Origin: an uncultured Saccharospirillaceae bacterium
GTDB lineage: Bacteria; Pseudomonadota; Gammaproteobacteria; Pseudomonadales; Natronospirillaceae
NCBI GenBank assembly: GCA_913063165.1
Contig: CAJXZL010000019.1
Coordinates: 1-43,516, forward strand
Direction of reading: 5' to 3'
DNA length: 43,516 nucleotides
In this document: piece after piece, positions 1 through 7,827 of the stretch
How the letters are laid out: each line of letters begins with the position of its first letter
Numbering within the stretch: the stretch's first letter is position 1
Translations under genes and position numbers: made by a program
Notes under the pieces: model-generated
What the model saw: only the letters and a program-made list of their open reading frames with translations
Database searches by the model: none
What the model was told of the DNA's origin: nothing

Positions 1-2
1 TA

Positions 3-77
3 GGTTTAGGCGCCAGTTTGGCACTATCTGCATTGCTGTTGATTTTGTCTGTGTTGTCCACCCTGCGGCTGAAGTAA
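3..77 (+). CDS. C-terminal end of a truncated membrane protein, possibly a transporter
   Basis: An open frame enters from the left edge and ends with TAA at 75-77. The 24 visible residues are almost all Ala, Leu, Ile, Ser and Val, followed by a basic tail (TLRLK). This is the usual look of a last transmembrane helix with a short cytoplasmic end, as in MFS-type transporters. The family cannot be settled from this fragment; the start lies outside the window. Confidence 0.5.
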   Translation, partial: GLGASLALSALLLILSVLSTLRLK

Positions 78-245
78 CGGCATAATGCTCTTGCAGGTAC
101 AGGGTTGAACCGTGGTAAACTTGGCGCCTTGGCAGGGCTGGATAGCGCCACAAAAGGCTTACGTCAGAGGCTGATGAGCGTTATCACACAGGGCTCTTTG
201 TCTGTTATGTCAATGTCACCTTATTTGAGAATATCGGCAAAATTC

Positions 246-1397
246 ATGATTAAACACAATAAAGTATTGTCAAAATTGCTGTTTGCGTGCGCTTTAATTC
301 CGGCACTCGTTTATTGGATGAATCCACAGGATGCCATTGAATGGCGGTTCGACGTACCCGAAATTGTGCCCTCGTCAGCCCCTCCTGCAATGAATGTGAT
401 ATTTGACTTGCCCTATCCAGACAGCACGGCACATGCCGTTGCGCTGATGCAAGGAGAGCAGCAATTTTCTGCAATTTGGTTCCAAGGGTCCCGAGAAGGC
501 GCTACTGATATTGTCATAAAGAAAATGGATTTTGCTTTGTCAGAGGGCAAGTGGGCACCCATCGGCGACCTGCCTACAGATTTTCTATCCTCTGAATCCG
601 TTTCACGTCAATTTGTTCCACACCAAGGCGTCAAAACGCTAGGGAATACCATTCAACTTCGGGATGGAGATTTTGAACACCTTCTGGTTACGGTGGTGTC
701 TATCGGTGGTTGGGCTATGTCGTCGATCGCATCATTGGTGGTCGATGACGGTCTGGTGGTCAGTGCACAAAAACTCAACCTATCCCCCTTCCTAAATCGC
801 TCTCATTTGGTTCGCTCGGCAACCATTCAGTTCTCAAATGGCGATATTGGTATTCCTGCGTATTTAGAATTAGGGAATGCCTATGGCGAGTTGGTGCGGC
901 TTGATGGCAATAATCGGGTGGTTGCCAAAAGCCGAATGGGGCAAGGACGTTACGGTATTCAGCCATTGATTCTGCCACTTACTGCTACCCATGCTATTTC
1001 ATTAATGCGAAATTTTGATGGTAAAAACCAAGTCTATCGTAGCCAGTCCCATGATGGTGGACGTACATGGACTCAGCCAGATCCTATAGCAGATTTACCA
1101 AATCCAAATGCTCCTGTGGCGGGTGTGACGCTGTCAGATGGATCAATGTTAATTGCTTTTAATGATAGCGCGACAAACGCTGACCAGTTGTCACTCGGGG
1201 TGTCTCGTGACGGTGGAGACACATGGCAGCGCATCTATGATCTGCCTGTTGAAGAAAATAGCCCAGTGGGCGCGATGCGTTACCCTGCCATGTCTCGGAT
1301 GTCGAACGGTGACATTATTCTGGCGTTTAGCTACGGTGGTAAAAAGGGTGTCAGAATTATGCAATTTAATGAAAACTGGGTGAAGGCAAGACAATGA
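246..1397 (+). CDS. Membrane-anchored Asp-box (BNR/sialidase-fold) protein
   Basis: The product is about 383 aa. Residues ~7-24 are hydrophobic after a short basic N-terminus (MIKHNKVLSK), so it is probably anchored in the inner membrane or exported. Two Asp-box motifs are visible: SQSHDGGRTW near residue 266 and SRDGGDTW near residue 320. They mark the six-bladed propeller of the sialidase/BNR_2 superfamily. Asp-boxes are structural and do not prove sialidase activity; I do not recognise a full catalytic Arg triad, so the substrate is unknown. The frame is open upstream to a TTG at 105, but the ATG at 246 starts right before the hydrophobic segment and is preferred. The stop overlaps the next start in an ATGA, implying translational coupling with the small membrane protein downstream. 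Confidence 0.75.
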   Translation: MIKHNKVLSKLLFACALIPALVYWMNPQDAIEWRFDVPEIVPSSAPPAMNVIFDLPYPDSTAHAVALMQGEQQFSAIWFQGSREGATDIVIKKMDFALSEGKWAPIGDLPTDFLSSESVSRQFVPHQGVKTLGNTIQLRDGDFEHLLVTVVSIGGWAMSSIASLVVDDGLVVSAQKLNLSPFLNRSHLVRSATIQFSNGDIGIPAYLELGNAYGELVRLDGNNRVVAKSRMGQGRYGIQPLILPLTATHAISLMRNFDGKNQVYRSQSHDGGRTWTQPDPIADLPNPNAPVAGVTLSDGSMLIAFNDSATNADQLSLGVSRDGGDTWQRIYDLPVEENSPVGAMRYPAMSRMSNGDIILAFSYGGKKGVRIMQFNENWVKARQ

Positions 1398-1990
1398 TCC
1401 AATACAGTTGGTTGGCACATTTTGTTATTTTAAGTTGGCTCCTCTTTCGGATACTGCGTTGGGTACTCCCAGATCGAATGGCTATAGGGGTTGCGTTCGT
1501 TGTGACCTTGCTATTGTCTATGATTGACAACGTATTTATGTTGTATTTTGTAGCTTTGTTAGACCCCTTGGGTTTGCTATTGCCCTTGCTTGCATTGCGC
1601 AATATTGCCGACTTATTGACCACCATTGCATGGCCGAGAATAACGCTATATGAACTGTTGGCTTGGCTGGTTGCGGGGGTGGTCTTCATCGCGTCGGCTC
1701 TGGGCGTGTTCGCATTTGATCTATATGCTGTGGGGTATAACGATCCTGCGGTTGTAATTATTGCGACGACGACATCGCTTTATTTCGCATGGCGTAAACA
1801 AGGCCTATTTTTAGCGATCAGTGTTTTAGGGTATATCCTGTGGTCGTTTGATTTTGGTAGCAGTAATTATTTTGACTATGTGTTTCATGCACTGATGGTT
1901 CCTGTTTTAGCCATTCAGTTAATGTATCGCTTGATTGGATTAGCGAAAGGCAAAGACAAAACAGCCGATTCGGCACAGGATGAACGCTGA
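1394..1990 (+). CDS. Polytopic membrane protein of unknown function
   Basis: This 198-aa protein is very hydrophobic, with roughly five to six predicted membrane segments (for example around residues 5-25, 28-47, 48-66, 85-110, 115-133 and 138-175) and a charged cytoplasmic tail (AKGKDKTADSAQDER). I recognise no catalytic motif or named family. Its ATG overlaps the stop of the Asp-box gene by 4 nt, so the two are probably translated as a unit and may work together at the membrane. Function is not assigned. Confidence 0.75.
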   Translation: MIQYSWLAHFVILSWLLFRILRWVLPDRMAIGVAFVVTLLLSMIDNVFMLYFVALLDPLGLLLPLLALRNIADLLTTIAWPRITLYELLAWLVAGVVFIASALGVFAFDLYAVGYNDPAVVIIATTTSLYFAWRKQGLFLAISVLGYILWSFDFGSSNYFDYVFHALMVPVLAIQLMYRLIGLAKGKDKTADSAQDER

Positions 1991-2100
1991 TAAGACAAAC
2001 AAAAAGTTTACATCCAAGTTTAGGAAACAGGCATAGTCAAAATAACAATAATGACTGGCAAATTGGGCCTAAAATTCATCTGTATGGTTAGGATTTCAAG

Positions 2101-2727
2101 ATGTTAAATTTCGCTCTATTGTCGGCATTCGTGCCGACCTTTATGTTTGTGTCGCTTACGCCTGGCATGTGTATGACCCTGTCTATGACACTGGGGCTGA
2201 CCATAGGGGTTAAAAGAACCCTGTGGATGATGGTCGGTGAGCTGGTGGGTGTAGGCTCGGTGGCCGTGATGGCGGTGTTGGGTGTCGCGGCATTGATGCT
2301 CAAAGCCCCCATGGTATTTGTCGTATTCAAATGGTTGGGCGGTGCCTATTTGCTGTGGCTCGGTATTCAGATGTGGCTGTCGCGCGGTCGGCTCGCCATT
2401 TCAGAAGAAAATGATGCCGCTGCCCAGCAAGTTTCCCGCCGACAGTTGATCACGCAAGGCTTTGTCACCGCAGTAGCCAATCCAAAAGGTTGGGCCTTTT
2501 TTATGGTGCTGTTGCCACCTTTTCTAGACGACACCTTGCCGCTGGCACCGCAGCTCACGGTACTGGTCATTGTTATCCTGTGTATCGAGTGGATGTCTTT
2601 GATGCTCTATGCCAGTGGCGGTAGAACCCTTCGTCGGTTATTAACCCAGAGCAAAAATGTGCGGGTTATTAATCGCATTGCCGGTAGCTTGATGATCGGT
2701 GTTGCATTTTGGCTGGCGCTTGGCTAA
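2101..2727 (+). CDS. LysE/RhtB-family amino-acid exporter
   Basis: The 208-aa product matches the LysE/RhtB (threonine/homoserine-lactone efflux) family in length and layout: about six membrane segments and an N-terminal TPG motif (VSLTPGMCMTLSM, near residues 18-30). The family usually has TPGP there; here it is TPGM. The motif VANPKGWAFF near residue 122 is another family hallmark (NPK). An AGGA lies 7 nt before the ATG. These proteins export small amino acids or related metabolites by proton exchange; the substrate cannot be read from sequence. The next gene, a PuuB-like oxidoreductase, begins 69 nt downstream on the same strand and may be co-transcribed. Confidence 0.85.
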   Translation: MLNFALLSAFVPTFMFVSLTPGMCMTLSMTLGLTIGVKRTLWMMVGELVGVGSVAVMAVLGVAALMLKAPMVFVVFKWLGGAYLLWLGIQMWLSRGRLAISEENDAAAQQVSRRQLITQGFVTAVANPKGWAFFMVLLPPFLDDTLPLAPQLTVLVIVILCIEWMSLMLYASGGRTLRRLLTQSKNVRVINRIAGSLMIGVAFWLALG

Positions 2728-2796
2728 ATCATTACAACCCAAAAAAAATAAAAATAGCCTGTCGTTGTAAACTTGTATGAAAAGAGGAATTTTCTG

Positions 2797-4095
2797 ATGT
2801 CGACCAATCAACTCGCTGATAACCATGATCACGTGCGGTCCTATTATGCAGCCACCCAAAATGATGCCACTGGCTACCCCGAATTGCAGGGTGATGTGAC
2901 CTGTGATGTGTGCGTAGTGGGCGGAGGTTCTGCTGGAATGTCGACGGCCATCGAATTGGCAGAAAAAGGCCTGTCAGTGGTGCTGCTCGAAGGCGTTAAG
3001 ATTGGTTGGGGTGCGTCAGGGCGTAATGGCGGTCAGGTTATTGGTGGTTGGAATCAAGGCTTCGAAAGCCTAGAAAAGCAATATGGCAGCGGCGTATCGG
3101 ATCTGTTCTGGGACATGAGCGAAGAGGGCAAACGGATTATCCTCGAGCGTATCAAAAAGTATGATATTGATTGTGATTTCAAGGCGGGCTATGTGTCGGC
3201 GGCGATCAAGCAGCGTCACATGGACGAACTACAAGACTATAACGAATACCGCAGCAAACGGGGCTACCCCCATGAGGTCATTAACCTAGACCAGTCAACG
3301 ATAAAGCAACACGTCAACAGTGACCGTTATATCGGTGGCATATTGGACATGGGCAATGGGCATCTGCACCCATTGAACCTGATCAAAGGCGAGGCACGGG
3401 CTGCCACGCAATTGGGCGTGTCCATCTATGAAATGTCGCCGGTTAACCGCATTGACTATGGCAGTGAGGTCAGACTGCATACCGATAAGGGACGGGTGAT
3501 GGCGAAACAGGTCGCGCTCTGTGGTAACACTTTTTTGAATAATTTGGTGCCCAAATTGCGGTCAAAAATCATGCCAGCCGGCACCTATATCATTGCCACT
3601 GAACCACTCGAACCTAGCGTGGCAAATAGCCTTATGCCGTCGGGTGCCGCAGCCTGTGATATGAATTATGTGTTGGATTATTTTCGCATGACGCCAGACA
3701 ACCGCATGTTGTTTGGTGGTGGTGTGACGTATTCGGGTACCGATCCTAAGAGCATCGAAGGATTGATGCTGCCCAAGTTACAAAAAGTGTTTCCACAAAT
3801 TGCCCAAGCAAAAATTGCTTTTCAGTGGGGCGGCATGATTGACCTGAGCGTCACCCGTGTACCCCATGTGGGCCGGGTGACTGATAATGTGTTTTATACG
3901 CAAGGATTTTCGGGGCATGGTGTTGTGCAGACCCGCATAGCGGGCCGTATTTTAGCTGAGGTAATTGCAGGTCAGGCTGGACGTTTTGATATGTGGAATA
4001 AGATCAAACACCATGACTTCCCCGGTGGCAGACTGTTGAGAATGCCTGGTCTGATGTTGGGAACCGCCTGGTTCCGCCTACAAGATTATCTCTAG
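2797..4095 (+). CDS. puuB: PuuB-like FAD oxidoreductase (gamma-glutamylputrescine oxidoreductase family)
   Basis: The product is about 432 aa and belongs to the DAO-type FAD oxidoreductases. It has the dinucleotide motif VVGGGSAGMS (~40-49), the family signature GASGRNGGQ (~72-80), the mid-protein HLHPLNL segment, and the C-terminal QGFSGHG element that contacts FAD. These match E. coli PuuB along the whole length, including the PFPGG-like end (here DFPGGRLLRMP). PuuB oxidises gamma-glutamylputrescine in putrescine catabolism; no other puu genes are visible, so the true substrate could be another amine. ATG 2797 is chosen because AGAGGAA sits 7 nt upstream; an in-frame TTG at 2773 would lie upstream of that site. 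Confidence 0.75.
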   Translation: MSTNQLADNHDHVRSYYAATQNDATGYPELQGDVTCDVCVVGGGSAGMSTAIELAEKGLSVVLLEGVKIGWGASGRNGGQVIGGWNQGFESLEKQYGSGVSDLFWDMSEEGKRIILERIKKYDIDCDFKAGYVSAAIKQRHMDELQDYNEYRSKRGYPHEVINLDQSTIKQHVNSDRYIGGILDMGNGHLHPLNLIKGEARAATQLGVSIYEMSPVNRIDYGSEVRLHTDKGRVMAKQVALCGNTFLNNLVPKLRSKIMPAGTYIIATEPLEPSVANSLMPSGAAACDMNYVLDYFRMTPDNRMLFGGGVTYSGTDPKSIEGLMLPKLQKVFPQIAQAKIAFQWGGMIDLSVTRVPHVGRVTDNVFYTQGFSGHGVVQTRIAGRILAEVIAGQAGRFDMWNKIKHHDFPGGRLLRMPGLMLGTAWFRLQDYL

Positions 4096-4128
4096 GCGGC
4101 GATCAGGCAGGTCAAACCCCCTCGGCAA

Positions 4129-5982
4129 TTAAGCAGCGGGGGTGTCGTTGGCTACTGTGCCGTCGACCAACTTTTCAGTCTTTTCAATCTTCTCAGTCTT
4201 CTCAGTCTTATCGACGAGGGCCATTACCATCCAACCTGCTTTAGGTGTAAAGGGCTTTAGGTCGGTGAACACTTTCAGATTATTGCGATCATCTATCGCC
4301 ACTAACAAGACCGCAGTAGCCCCTTGACCCGCTTTGTAATCTTCAAAACTGTAGCTGTCAGTCAGCCGTGTCACTTTGATAGCTGCGCCCTTGCTCATCT
4401 TGCTGGCGAGCTGGCCAAAGGTCACGGTATCGCCAAACAGTGACGGTGTACGGTAGCGCTGCGCAAAAGTTTTCTTCTCTCCCGACGCCTGCTCTTCTGG
4501 CATACGCAGGTTATAAACGCGTCCTGCGCCCAACTCTCGTCGGTACCTTAGCGCTGCCAAAGCGTTGAGTGCTGGTCGGCGCGACATGGCGAATAAACGG
4601 CCAATACCGATCAGATCAAGGTGGCGGTCAGCATGCTCAGAAACCACGTTGCCATAATAGGTCGGTAATCCGGCCATCCGAGCGGCACTGATTTGTTCCC
4701 AATTGGTGTCGGCCATCAAAACGGGGAAACCCTGTTCGTGTAAGGCCTTGCCAATCGCAAGCCCGACCTGTTGGCCACCAAAGATCATGACCCCTCGCGC
4801 TTCAGGGTCACAAACACCCAGTGCGAGCGCCAAGGGACGTGCGGTAAGACTTTGTACCAACACGGTGACGATGATCACCATAAAGGTCAGAGGTACCAAT
4901 TGTTCGGCGCCAGGAATGCCTAGGTCGCTGAGTTTAGCGGCGAAAAGTGCTGAGATCGCAGCGGCTACAATGCCTCTGGGTGCAATCCAAACGATGAGTG
5001 CGCGTTCACGCCAATTGAGTTTGGTACCCCAAGTGGCCACGGCGACCGATAGGGCCCGTATCGCCACCAAAGCGATCAATAGCAATACCGCACCACCACC
5101 CAGATCGATAATCTGAGAGGGTTCGAGTCTGGCGGCTAGGATAATAAACAGCACGGAAATAAATAATAGGGTGAGGGTTTCTTTGAAATCCAAAATATCC
5201 TCAAGTTCGAGGTCTTTTAGGTTGGCTAGTATCATGCCCATCAGCGTCACGGCCAAAAGCCCTGATTCTTCGGCGATTACGTTTGAGCAGGCATAAATGC
5301 CCAGCACCCAAGCCAATGCGCCGACATTGTGGAGGTATTCCGGTAACAAGTGGCGTCGTAACACCGCAGCCATGGCATAGGCACCGGCAACACCCAGTGC
5401 GACACCAACCGCAACCACTTCCCCAAAGATGAAAAGCGTATGGCCTTGCTGACGTCCAGAAATGACATATTCGAATACCAAGACCACCAGCAATGCGCCA
5501 ATCGGGTCAATGAGGATGCCTTCCCACCTTAAGATGCCGGCAATCGAAGCGCGCGGCTTAACCGTGCGCAAAATAGGGACGATAACCGTTGGGCCTGTGA
5601 CTGAGACAAGTCCGCCAAATAGTAGGGAAATTTCCCAACTTAAATCGAACAAATAATGCGCAGTGGCACCTGCCAATAGCCATGTGATGATCGCGCCTGC
5701 AGATATGAGCCTGGTAACCACTTTGCCGTGGCCACTGATCTCTGGCATTTTTAGGGTTAGAGCCCCTTCAAACAGGATGATGGCAACGCCGAGTGAAACC
5801 CCGGGAAATAGCAGGTCGCCCATCAAGGTATCGGGGTTAATGAGACCTAATACCGGCCCTACCGCAATACCCGTTAACAACAGAAATAAAATAGCGGGCA
5901 ATTTCATGCGCCATGCCAGCCATTGTGATCCAACGCCTAGGGCCAAAATAAGTGCCAGTTGAGCGCCAATATGTTCTGTCAT
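4129..5982 (-). CDS. CPA1-family cation:proton antiporter with C-terminal nucleotide-binding-like domain
   Basis: The 617-aa protein has about 12 membrane helices over residues 5-390, then a cytoplasmic region. CPA1 hallmarks are visible: FEGALTL (~71-77), VTGPTVIVPIL (~128-138), EGILIDPIGA (~154-163, with the acidic residue used for ion/proton exchange) and APRGIVAAA (~334-342). From residue ~398, VMIFGGQQVGLAIGKAL resembles a TrkA-N/RCK Rossmann start, so activity may be gated by nucleotide binding. The C-terminus ends in a Lys/Glu-rich repeat (TEK units) encoded by a 9-bp tandem repeat. It likely exchanges Na+ or K+ for H+ at the inner membrane. It converges with the puuB-like gene, leaving 33 bp between stops. 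Confidence 0.85.
   Translation of the reverse strand: MTEHIGAQLALILALGVGSQWLAWRMKLPAILFLLLTGIAVGPVLGLINPDTLMGDLLFPGVSLGVAIILFEGALTLKMPEISGHGKVVTRLISAGAIITWLLAGATAHYLFDLSWEISLLFGGLVSVTGPTVIVPILRTVKPRASIAGILRWEGILIDPIGALLVVLVFEYVISGRQQGHTLFIFGEVVAVGVALGVAGAYAMAAVLRRHLLPEYLHNVGALAWVLGIYACSNVIAEESGLLAVTLMGMILANLKDLELEDILDFKETLTLLFISVLFIILAARLEPSQIIDLGGGAVLLLIALVAIRALSVAVATWGTKLNWRERALIVWIAPRGIVAAAISALFAAKLSDLGIPGAEQLVPLTFMVIIVTVLVQSLTARPLALALGVCDPEARGVMIFGGQQVGLAIGKALHEQGFPVLMADTNWEQISAARMAGLPTYYGNVVSEHADRHLDLIGIGRLFAMSRRPALNALAALRYRRELGAGRVYNLRMPEEQASGEKKTFAQRYRTPSLFGDTVTFGQLASKMSKGAAIKVTRLTDSYSFEDYKAGQGATAVLLVAIDDRNNLKVFTDLKPFTPKAGWMVMALVDKTEKTEKIEKTEKLVDGTVANDTPAA
4171..4206 (-). repeat. 9-bp tandem repeat inside the antiporter tail
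   Basis: Four consecutive 9-bp units (plus-strand CTTTTCAGT, CTTTTCAAT, CTTCTCAGT, CTTCTCAGT) encode TEK-TEK-IEK-TEK near the C-terminus of the antiporter on the minus strand. Unit length is a multiple of three, so copy-number change would keep the frame and only alter tail length. Confidence 0.85.
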
Positions 5983-6170
5983 GTCATTTTTTCTCTATGT
6001 TGTTTATCCAATGATTCCTTAGGGTAGCTATGGCGGCCCCTGCGTACCAATATTATATGCGAGATCAGCCGTTTATTTTTTCAGCAGGAAATGATGAGTC
6101 CATTCTAGGTCTGTTGGAAGTTGGCCTTGGTCTGCTAGTTGTCAGAGAGTATCTTTTTGTGAGGCATAAG

Positions 6171-6208
6171 AAAATAGAAAGATATGACGTCCATACTGGC
6201 GCCATATC
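6171..6208 (-). terminator. Predicted Rho-independent terminator of the CBS-domain gene
   Basis: On the minus strand, GATATG/CATATC arms (6203-6208 with 6181-6186) extend inward by four more pairs after one mismatch. They are followed by TTTCTATTTTCTT. The hairpin starts 28 nt after the CBS gene stop. The stem is imperfect, so strength is uncertain. Confidence 0.5.
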
Positions 6209-6235
6209 TTGTGGCCTATATCGTCAGGGAGGCAC

Positions 6236-6673
6236 TCATTCGAACCGAGAATCTTCCTTTCGGTCGTGCTCTCTGACAAAGTCTTTTGCCGCCTGAAGAA
6301 TACTGCGCGTACTGACCTGACCAACGAACTTGCCATCCACTTCGACAGGAAACCGGCGGTGATTTTCAGTAATCATCTTCTGGGCAATCGCAAGGATATC
6401 GAGTTCCATAATGTTTGAGATTTTCTGTACGTCACGGGTCATGATATCGCCCACAAGACCAGTGGCTTGTCCGTGATAGACCTGATCAAGAATCGCTTTT
6501 AAACAATCCAATTCAGAAACGACACCAATAATTTCATTGCGGTCGTTAATAACGGTTGCGCCGGAAACTTTTCTTTCAAGGAGTTGGTGGATTGCATCAA
6601 AAAGATCGGTGTTTTCGAAAAATGTAAGTGGATTTTTCGATAAATACTTATCGGCATCTACTCGATTTTGCAT
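6236..6673 (-). CDS. CBS-domain protein (tandem CBS pair)
   Basis: The product is about 145 aa made almost only of two CBS motifs: residues ~10-65 (VSGATVINDRNEIIGVVSEL) and ~75-135 (MTRDVQKISN ... RRFPVEVDGKFVGQVST). Stand-alone tandem CBS proteins bind adenine nucleotides and usually regulate partners; none is evident here. ATG 6673 is preferred over an upstream in-frame ATG at 6730 because AAGGGTGA lies a normal distance ahead and the family begins near there. The adjacent antiporter is on the same strand downstream, but a predicted terminator separates them. Confidence 0.8.
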   Translation of the reverse strand: MQNRVDADKYLSKNPLTFFENTDLFDAIHQLLERKVSGATVINDRNEIIGVVSELDCLKAILDQVYHGQATGLVGDIMTRDVQKISNIMELDILAIAQKMITENHRRFPVEVDGKFVGQVSTRSILQAAKDFVREHDRKEDSRFE

Positions 6674-6689
6674 ATTTAGGTCACCCTTA

Positions 6690-6700
6690 TGTTGACAACA
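6690..6700. promoter_or_regulatory. Small palindrome upstream of the CBS-domain gene
   Basis: TGTTGACAACA is an 11-bp inverted repeat (TGTTG-A-CAACA) 16 nt upstream of the CBS gene start, next to a partial repeat TGTTGCAA. The position suits an operator, but there is no independent support. Confidence 0.25.
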
Positions 6701-7157
6701 ATGTTGCAATAAAAAATGAAGAAAGTGCACACAAAACGGCTGTGCAATAACACAACTTGCTCTAGATGACGTGTGACTTATCGACCCTTATCAACCGCCA
6801 TCTCGGTCAGCTCCTGGTATGAAAATGGGCACGGCTTTAGGACCCTAGTACCTCTATATTTGGCATCCCTGAGCGGGTGCCTTGCTGTAGTCCGCAGTCA
6901 CACATCACGTATAGGCATGACATAGAAATACTATTTGGTCGATTAAGCGTCAAGCCATAAGATTGATTCAGCACATATTTTATCCCTGCAATTTGATAGC
7001 CCTTGCGATTATTTTGGATGCAGCAATAGTTTATTTGAAAGATTCGTATAACAAGCGTGAGAAAGCGCAGCGGAATTCCTTGCAGTGCCGATAACAATAG
7101 AAACGATCTTTAAATGGAAACCACCAACCTATGAATCATGCCTAATGCAGGCGATAG
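6701..7157. other. Stretch with no recognisable gene
   Basis: About 450 bp between the CBS-gene upstream region and the nuoN relic. Short open frames exist on both strands, but none shows a family motif, a credible ribosome-binding site or membrane/soluble protein character. It must include the CBS gene promoter. The rest is probably decayed DNA. Confidence 0.5.
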
Positions 7158-7598
7158 GTGGCGTCTGTATCTGATCTGAAAGGCCTGCTGTGGTGCCGCC
7201 CACTGTGGGCGCTGTTCTTTATTGTTGCATTGTTGTCGATGGCAGACATGCCATTGGCACTCGGGGTTATCGGTAAGGTTTTGGTGATGGCGGCAGGCGT
7301 GAACTTCCAACTATGGTGGTTGCTGGGTGTCATGGTGGTTGGCAGTGCTATGGGCCACTACAATTATCCCAGATTGATGATTATGGTGATTCAACCAAAT
7401 GAACAGGCGACAGAAGATACGGCATTTTCTGTGTCCATTGGTACTACAATGGTGGTCGGCACATTGATGATTGCGACTGTCGTTTTAGGGATTTTCCCAG
7501 AGCCCTTGCTGTCTTTTGTGACATTTGCAGTCGGCCAGTTGTCATGTTGTCCTAGCTTGACGTTAAGCCTGAAATACCCCGTTATTTTAAACGGGTGA
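7158..7598 (+). pseudogene. nuoN: Relic of nuoN 3' end (NADH-quinone oxidoreductase subunit N)
   Basis: From about 7161 to 7530 the frame encodes a segment that aligns with the last ~120 residues of NuoN. It has DLKGLLWCRP, then LLSMADMPLALGVIGKV (normally LSLAGIPxTxGFxGKF), then LWWLLGVMVVGSAMGHYNYP (normally LWWL..VVGSAxGxYYYLR) and finally LGIFPEPLLSFV (normally LGVxPxPL). The membrane-embedded Lys of the GK motif survives, but the conserved AGIP and YYYLR residues are altered. The frame is closed by TAG at 7155-7157, so the N-terminal three quarters (about 360 aa) is missing, and there is no ribosome-binding site. No other nuo gene is nearby. I read it as a decayed fragment. Confidence 0.75.
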
Positions 7599-7827
7599 TT
7601 ACTTGTGTTTTCGTTGGTGCGTCCTAAGATTGCTTCTTTTTTTACTTCCAAGAAATTGTATGATTTTTAAACAAACATGACCGTTTGATCTGATGATACA
7701 GACAGCGTGTTATGGCCATGGACGCGACGAACACCACCAATGAGCTATGCATTGCCGACCAAAGGGGCATAGTAAGCGCGTTGTTTGGCAGTAATCGTCG
7801 GTCCCATAATTGATATGGAGCGGTGGT

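Noticed and set aside
4703-5116. Plus-strand 137-codon frame inside the antiporter gene
   Set aside because: Exact antisense of a well-supported membrane protein; no independent evidence.
6030-6296. Plus-strand 88-codon frame between the antiporter and CBS genes
   Set aside because: It runs through the predicted terminator into the antisense of the CBS gene and has no ribosome-binding site or recognisable domain.
6837-7097. Minus-strand 86-codon frame upstream of the nuoN relic
   Set aside because: No motif, no start signal, and composition unlike a protein of this genome.
7572-7599. Hairpin CCCGTT / AACGGG at the end of the nuoN relic as terminator
   Set aside because: Only 6 bp and no T-run follows on the plus strand; could be chance.
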